Positions 28,601 to 37,600 of a stretch of 64,000 bases of DNA are shown here, piece after piece. A program made the position numbers and the translations under genes. The notes below the pieces were generated by a model. It did no database searches. It worked only from the letters and a program-made list of their open reading frames with translations, and was not told the DNA's origin. Positions within the stretch are counted from its first letter, which is position 1; each line of letters begins with the position of its first letter. Source of the DNA: Rhea pennata. Lineage: Eukaryota > Chordata > Aves > Rheiformes > Rheidae. The stretch lies in the NCBI RefSeq assembly GCF_028389875.1, contig NC_084672.1, positions 310,001-374,000 on the forward strand, given 5' to 3'.

Positions 28601-31600
28601 TCTAGCTAAAAAGCACACCTGGAACAAGAACTACCACTCATTTTGATGCCAAGGAGAAAAAGTTAGGAGCATGGTATCTTCCTGTATAGCTGCTAAAAGG
28701 GGATGCAGGAGTCTGACCTCTGGGGATACAGCTGGCTGAGACATCAACAGCACAGCTTATTTCTACATCACTTCCTTTTCCTGCATCTTCCTTGTTATCC
28801 CTTGCTGACTCACAGTCCTGAGACTAACCCATGCTGCCCCAAGACATTAACTCTTACATCTCCAAGACGCTCTTCAGCTGTTCCAGTTTGGATTTCCTCT
28901 CCTCAATCTCACAGTCATTCTGTGTTCCCAGTTCCACCACAAGCTGCCGTGCAATGTCCAGCACTTCCTGTTGGAAAGCAGACACTGTCTCAAGTGCCCA
29001 GCACATCTAGTTCAGACTCACCACCATACTCTTGCAAGGCTTCCAGAAGGCCCCACACAGCATCAGGACCACATGCACACACATTAAAGACACATTATTT
29101 CATAAAACATAGCTTGAACATGACAAACTTTCACATTCCAGTCAGTTTCATACTCACCCTGTATTCCAGTCCTGTTCAGAACTAAACAGAAGCCTCAAAC
29201 TCCCCCCACTTCACAGCTTGGAGTGTTCTCTCACCAGAGGCAACCACAACAGACAGGCTAGCTGCAGCAAGGCTGTCCCCATTCTACAGTCTTCATCTTA
29301 GCCAGGAACAGTCTCCACTATGCTGTCATACTATTATCCTGCTATGTTAACAGTGGGTAGGGAACGACACAAGGAGTGTTTGTGCAATGGACTGTTGTCC
29401 CTCTAAGGGTTTCCACCCTCCCAAAGAACTCTCTCGCACCGAGATATGTATTACCTACATCTCCCACACAATAACCCCAGAGAGGGCTGCGCTCACCTGT
29501 AGCTGCTCTGGTTTCTTCAGCTTCAACTTCCCTGTCTTGTAGCCATCATATTTCTCAAATAATTCAAAGAACCTGAACAGACAACAAAGAACCCTGATCC
29601 AGTTTCTGCTGTTCCAGTGCTACAAGGATGGTCATCCCTATATATGCATTCATGCTCTGTTCTTCAAGGAGAATCAGTAGGCCCAAAGACTCCTTCCTAT
29701 GCTTCAGAAATCCCCCCAAAACAAGCGTTTTCAGCCTAGTAGGCACTAGCTTCCCTTTGGTGAGGCACTTAACTTTGCAGCACCTACTAAACCTTCACTC
29801 TTTCTTCCAGTACTCACACAGGAAGTGCCAGGATCTGTATGGGAAAAGAAGGCTCCTTCAACGGAGCAGAAAGCATTCCCTGAATGGAACCATGGAAAAA
29901 ACAGTCTCCCATGTACTCAGCCCTTCTGCTCTGCTTGTGGATTCAACAGGTGGGCCCTCCTTGTTTCTTAACAGTGCAGTGTCTTCTTGCCTTGGTTCTT
30001 ACCGGGGATGTTTAACTTCCATCTTCATCTTCTGCTTTGGAGTTCGATCCCCATGCCGGATGACTGCAATAACACAACGAAGCTCCATCCTGGGGAAAAA
30101 AAAACAAATATATCCTTAAGCTCCAGCATTACCACTAGAAAGCAATTTTCACTTCCCTCAGCAAATCCTCCCACCCTAAAACAGGCACCAGTGCTACAGC
30201 TGCAAGAGCAGTCAAATTAGCGCATGCAGATGCTATCAGGCTCATGAGCACTACAGCATCATAATATGACATGCAAAAATAAAATCTATAGCAGATTGGA
30301 ACCAGGCTAGATGGTACAGAATCTATAGATACAGCATTCTGAATTGTATCAAACTCCTTCCAAGAAAGGCACAGTTTAACATGTCCAACTTGTGTAATCC
30401 TCATAGCACGACTTGGAAGGACATAGGGAAAAAAAAACAACTTGGTCCTGAAGAATGGTATACAGTCAGGGTCCTGTCTGTGATCAACCAATAACAGCTG
30501 TAAGTAGAGATATTCCACAGCAATCACCCATTGCAGGAATCAGTACTTAGGCTGGCTCATTTCAGAAGGGCTGTATGACTTTGTTTTTTTCAGATGTTAA
30601 AATATCCATCTATATTTCTTAGAAGATCCCAGACAAATGGAGGTTGATTCTGTCAGTTTCACTGTCACAAGATATAACAGAAGCCAGAAGCCCCATGAGT
30701 GTGCAGAGTTTGCATTTGCCAATTTTATCCAAATGATCCTATGTTACAGGAAAGATAAACGTATGCTCCCTGTTTATCTCTTCTGTAGCACCTGTTTCCC
30801 CCCCCCCCCAACTTCATGTAAGCATTATCAGGAGCACAGAGAAATCTTTGTCTTCATCTTTTAGGCTTCTGTGGTGGAAGGCTAGTATGGCCAACAGTAT
30901 CAGATGAGAACCTTGCAAGTGTATGTACAATGTGAATACTTCAGCTAATAGTTTTCCACCCATTTCACTGGCAGCTTAAAACCCATTTGCTCTGAGCAGC
31001 TACCTATCAAACAGTGGTGCCTATGAGCCAGGCAGAGTAATTCCTTAATCCCTTCCCTTTGATGATTGAAAATTGAGGCCTCCTGAAAGCCACGAGCAAT
31101 TTCTGTAATTCTTTCAAAGAACACTCCTCTGCATTCATCACTTCTACAACTCATTTATCAACTATTGCCCATTTCCTGAGCTCACCTGAGCCCTTCCATA
31201 AACATCTGTATTCAGCATCTCAACCAACACAGATGCTGGAGAGAGCAGTGCTTCTGGGTGATGTATGTCTCTTGGACACAGTTTGCACTTTGTGCCTTAG
31301 GCAGCCATTAAAGGGATCCTTTTGAGAAGCCTGCAAGTACTCACATGGTGCCGGAAGTTGTGGGAACAATTGGAATATCTTCTGCCTCCGTTGGTATGGA
31401 CCAGGGAATATGAAACTGGGGAGCCAATTCACGCATGATTATGTTTCTGAAATAAATCAAAACACAGTTCACGTGAAATGCCGTTCTCTCAGTTCTCTTT
31501 CTCCTCCCCTGAAGTCCAGGTGAAAGGTTGGGGAGAGTCAAAGACAGCTTCGCCTCACCTTCCTTGCAGAGGCATCTAACACATTATGGGCTAGTTAGGG

Positions 31601-34600
31601 CATTCAAAAGAGACAGGTACTCACATTACCAACACCATAGCTGGGCTTAGCATCCAATAATGTCCTAGAAGACACACCTGTCTCTAGACAAAGACAGCTA
31701 ACCCCAGTGCAGGCAGAAACTGCAGGGGCTAAGAATAATAAGCCCCTTCCTCCCAAAGCCAGGCTTTCCTCTGCTGAACAAGAGTCCCCATCTTAACCAG
31801 GTGCAGACTTCTCCAACATATACTGATCAGGACTCCAAATTCACTATGCTTTGCTACAGATTCCTTTACCCACCACCAAAACTTGGATTTTACATACCCA
31901 AGGATTTTGGCACAGTCATCATAGTACTTCATAGAGTTCTTCACAAAACTGAAGCCATTCACATCACAAACGAACGAGTGGCCATTTGCTCGCAGCAGGT
32001 CAAACCCACATACAGTTTGCTGCATGAGGAAACAGAGGACAGGATTCATAGGCATACATGAAGAAGCAGGGCAAGCGGGACAGCAGATGTCTAAGTCAAG
32101 CAGGGCTGAGAGGGCACTCTCACACAGACCCAGTCAGCATACACTGGCCAGTTCAGCTCTGCTGGTGTCTTCAAAGACACAGCTGCCGCAGTAGTCTTCT
32201 ATTTCATGCCTGTCTCATCAGTCTTGAAGCAATTAGCAGTAACAGGCCCTTTAGAGGAATCTTTATACCTTCACAGCTCTATCAAGGACCCAATCCATGA
32301 ACTCCTGTATTAAGCAAGTTACTGCCACTTCAAAGAGCAGTAAGGGTATAAGAAAGCAGCTCCTACCTCTCTTCCCTCTAAATTCACCTGTCATGAATCA
32401 GATTGCAGAAGCAGAAAAAATAAGCAATGCATGCACAGACATCCACCAATGCATGGAAAAAGTTATAAAGCAGAATAAACCCACAGCTGTACCAGAACAA
32501 CTACATGAGATGCAGATTGCAGCAGGGCCAGCAACAAGTAGCCGAGTGCTGTTTCTGCTGACATTGTTGATGATGCAGAACAGGTCCTGTGACTGTACCT
32601 AGACTTACATGCACATTCATCTCACATACCTGTGAGTAAAACACAATTGCACACCAAAGCCAGGTCACGAAGGGAATGAAAAAGGCCAAGGAAAAGACAA
32701 GCAGGCTATCTGGGCAAACATGAAACAGCAAAGGAGGGATCAGTGCAGATCAGATGGACAGCAGTATGCTTAGAACCTGATATCAAATGCTAAGATGCAA
32801 GCTGGGCACCAGCCACCTGCCAGCACAGAAGGCATCTGCTGTAGGCCTTCTAGCCTTCCCAGTCATCTTTGACCAGCAAAGTGCCAGAGCCAGCAGGACC
32901 AACTGCACCCAGCTGGCAAAGAGAGTTGGCACAAGGCATGGCACACAGTCACATCAGAGGTACGTAATGGCAATGTGCTCAAACTAATACCAGTATTCAA
33001 GTCAGGAAGTAGACATTCCAGAGAGAGAATGCATAGGAGAGAAAACACACAAACCTTAAAGGCTACGCAGACTTTCCTGGCAACTAGCTTCTCCATGGCA
33101 GTCAGCATGACTGGATAACGGATTTCTTTCCCTTCACTGTCCCGTTCAACCTTCCCATCTAAAGCAGGGGATTTGCGAGCCTCCGCATGGGCATAGTCTG
33201 GCCCAACAGTGTACACCTGAGAAGAGAAATAGTTACACCTGACATAGAAATATCTCCTGGAGGCTGCAGTTAGTTTATTGCAGACACACATGAAAAAAAG
33301 ATTAGATGCTCTCATACATTCTTCTTGTTAGGGTCTGCAGAATACTAGCTCCTCACTTAGTGATCCAAGCTGCACAATCAGCACCTCACAGGTTAAACAG
33401 ACACTCCAGAATGTGCTAAGTAGGACTGCCCAAACTTCAGCTACACAGGTATTCCTTACCTTTACATCAGTGCCATCTGTAGGCATGAATTCTTCATAAA
33501 TGTATGAGCCTGTCTTCCTTACACTGCTTTCTGGGGAGTACACACTACTCCGGCTGCCAATCTGAAAGCACAGAATAAAAACCTTAGGACCTCAGCGTAG
33601 ACTATAGGAAGAACAAAACAGCATAAATTTCATCCCATACTTAAAGAATTAGATGAACATCTCTCAGAACTCCCAGCTATTACAGTACAAAAATTCCTGG
33701 AGGACAGAAGAGACTCCAAAATGCTACATCATTTTCCAGGCTTTAAAGAGGAAAAAGTTATCATAGACCACCAGGTTGACTCCAATCACTGGAAGAATAT
33801 GAAACAAAAACAGTGGATAAAGACATAAAAGGTAAGGAGCCTAGCTAATAAACAAATTATAGTAAGTTATGACCAACCACAGTTATTTCAATTTAACTTT
33901 TTTTTAGCACAGTGCAACAGATCTTACAGACAGGAGTTAATGCAGTTTTTATTTTATTTTGACTTTGGATACATTCTCAAGTGATATGCCTATATATAAA
34001 AGTTAAGCAAATGATCATTTTAGGATTACTAATAGCAGATGCATAAGTAGTTGGAAAATCATATTCCATAGATATTAATGATTCACTGGTAAAGCAGAGG
34101 AAGTAAGGGCAGACACAGATTTCACGTGGAATCTAGAAATAAATACTGCATTTATAAGCTACACCAAGCTGAGAAGGACAGTAAGCATGCTAGAAGACAA
34201 GAACAGAAGTAAAAAAAAAATCTTTATAAACTGAAGTAGTGATCTGGAAAAGACAGTATACAGTTCAATAGGGACACAGTTCTTAAGGACTGCTAAACAG
34301 AACACAGGTGAAACACAGGATAACAAAAGTGTAGTCAGTACTAGCATTAGAATATGTGTTTCTGCAATTCCCAGCTAGATGGGATTTAACTAAGTTTTAC
34401 AAAGGTATAGACTACCCTAAAATAAGACTTTCCTTCTCCCTTCCCCAAAACTCCTTCCTGAAGTTATACAGGTCTCAGACCCATGGATCTCTTGGTCCCA
34501 AGAGCAAAGCTGGAGCCCTCCTCACCTTCCGAAAGAGCCGCTGGCTGCCTCCACCTGCTGAGGTTGGATAGTAAATATACACGTTATGGTCTTCAGCACT

Positions 34601-37600
34601 GACTGGCTTCTCTACAAATGGCTTTGGGAAAACAGCTCCGTTTACCTCCACGTGGTCCTCTCCTTCCACTAAGTTGCATTCTGAAGACAAAGCACAGCAG
34701 CAGTACATTAGGTAAGGGGGCAAACAGCCCTACTGCAGAGCTGACCCCCTTAGGTCCTGGCTAGTCTGCCAACTTCAGCATTTTAGCCTTCGACCAGTGT
34801 CCAAGTCAGTTGACAAACTTAGGAATCAGGCCTGTTCAAGCTCATTATCAGTGCCGGTCTCTGCAGAATATCTTAAATGGTACAGTATGCAAAAATGTCT
34901 CTCAGCAGAGCCTGGACACCTACCTTCTGGTCTATCAGGGTCTCGATTGAGCACAGCATAGCGGGGCAAGTCTATTCCTTCTTCTTGAAGAATTCGATAT
35001 ACTTCCCGTCTGCAGAGGACAAAAACAGTGAGGATCAACAGAAGGGTCTGGAAGGTCCTCAGTACATACCAAGAGAAAGGCTTCATTTTCACTGACAAAA
35101 AACGAAGTCAAATGAACACAAGAAAGTCTCAAAACTGCAAATACTTTCAGTATGTGTTCTCCAGATGAGACTCACAAGCTACAGGGCATACCTCAGCCCT
35201 ACTCCTTATGGAAGCATCCCAGAGCAGACCTCTGCTGGGCCTAAATGGGGACACCCATTTGCTAGCACCTGCCCAATCAACAGCAACATACCCAGCAGAT
35301 GTCAGCTATCCAGATGTGCCCCCTCAAGGGGTGCTGTCACATTCAGTTGCCCATCACCCATGCCTTACTTTACACCTGACGTCAAAGGGGAAGCTGCATT
35401 TCTCTCACTACAGTGTCTATCAACACCCGCAGGAATGCTGCCTACAGCCCAAAGACACATGTGAAGTCTGGTGTCTGGTATTAGCGCTACTCACATGCGG
35501 TCAAAGTACTCTGACTATATGAACTGAAGTACATGACTGAAAGTTAGCATTTGACTTCCTGACTGACTTAATCCATCAACTTAACTTAACCAAGAGCTGA
35601 CTGAAAAGCCTCTTGAAGTGTCTGACCAATATATCCTCTTCAAGGGAGGGGTATACGCCCTCCAATATTCCCTCCTTAGCCTGGCTTTGCTGCTCTCAAT
35701 TTCTTCCCCAGAGTCTCATCCCACTACTTGGCTCTTTTCCTCAGAGACCAGTCTTTGTCTTAGTCATGCCAGTCTCATCCTGTGAGATCACATCCTCTTA
35801 ACTCACTCAGTTTTGCCTTACAGTCCATTTGCATAAGAAGATAAAATATGCCATGTCTCAGTGGTTTCACCCTGAAACCTAGTTCCCTCATGTTAGGGGG
35901 AACAACCCCTAGAAGCCATTTTGCCAAAGCATCTTTCCCCCAGCCCACTACTTGTTTGCTTACAGCCAGGAAGATGAAGCTTGCACAACATGCTGAAAAG
36001 GGGAATCAGCTGAAGAGGGAGGAGGCTTCAGAGGATCCCAAACACCTACCTGTCCTGGATGTAATACTGCATATCAAGGTCATTAATCAAAAACGGCCTG
36101 CACAGCTTGGCATAAGCAACTGCTTTATCCAGTGGGAATCCTGAAATGCAGGGTGGCAGGGGTGGGGAGCGAAAAAAGAAAAAGATGAAAGAAAACTCCC
36201 TTGCTCAGATCTCAGATAGGATAAGGCCTGCCACACAGATTTTTTACCTTTGGAGTGGAAGGAGATAAGGCAGTCACAAGAGGGCCAGTTCTCTACTGGT
36301 TCATTCAGAATAACATCTTCCCCCATAATCACCACTGTGATATACTCAAACTTGCACAGACGCTCCAGAATCTGCGTCATGGGCTTTGACTTGGACTTTT
36401 TGGTCATGGCACATATTCCAACCACAATCTGCCGTTCAGGTGGCTAAGGGAAGACACGTGGTAGTTTAGTACAGGGTCAGCTACTTTACTGAATTCAAAC
36501 TACAACAGCATAGAAATACAGCACCTTGGAATAAATGAAGGATTTTCTTCGAACTACATCCACTCCCAGATCTTGCTAGACTCAAATCTATGTACACTTC
36601 CAGCTCCCACTAGATTTCACTTGTAGATGTCACAGAGAAACATTCCAAAACAGCTGCTTCTTTGCCAGGTAATATGCATGTCTTCCTCTTTCTAGACACT
36701 AATGCTAAGGTCAGAAAGAAGTATCTGGCACTTGAACAAGCAGCAGGATCTGGAATCCTGTACAAAAACTGTTGATATAGTTAGGAGGACTCCAAAAAGA
36801 GCCACAAATGCTGTATAGTAAAAGACTCCAGGAGCTCAGCCTGTTTCTCTTATGTGAGAGAAAAGAAATGAGAAGTGACAGCATTAGCTATGAGTAGAAG
36901 AGAAATAGTTCAGAAGACTTTCCCATCTACCTGACAAAGGTACAGCAAGATCTAGTGGAAAGAAGTCTAATAAGTATAATTAGAGAAAAGACATGCATTT
37001 TTAAAAACACTGATAACAGTAGCTGAGAAACAGGTTAAGGTCTGTTAGGACTTTCCATCACTGACTTTTTAAACTCAGATTGGGTGTATTCAACAGAAAT
37101 TCTGGCCCAGGCAAGATTAAATTCAGTAAGGTCATCTAAAGTGATACATGCAGGATTGCAAATACACAAGACACAACGGTGGCTTCAAGACACAGAATGG
37201 TGGCTTCAAGCCATAAACTGAGACCTCTGGAATTACTGCAGCAACTCCCAAAGCCAAGGGTTCAGATTTCACAGCAAAGAGTATCTACGAAATCCAAGGG
37301 CTTCCAATTCCTTCGCCCTATCTGCTATGTAGCTCTTCATCCAGCATCAAGGTATGTAACAGTGTATTTTTGAAGGGAGCCCCTATGGGTTCCTAGGTCA
37401 ATAACAAAACTGCAAGGGAGACTTAAAGAGTACAGCGGCAATGCGAACAGCAGCTGCACTGGCATATGGTCCCAGCATCTCACACAACCAGGAGCAAAGC
37501 AGCATCCCAAGTCCCTTGTGCAGAACACAGCACACAGCAAAACAGCAGATTTCAGTCTTGGCTCCATATTTCCACCCTATACTTTTCCTGCTTTTGCTGT

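Larger units (their letters stand above)
23031..36049 (-). other. PPIP5K1 introns 3-15 (non-exon sequence)
   Basis: Includes two CR1 fragments and A-rich microsatellites listed separately, plus a poly(C) run near 30,800. The largest gap, 23,968-26,778, shows no gene. Confidence 0.7.
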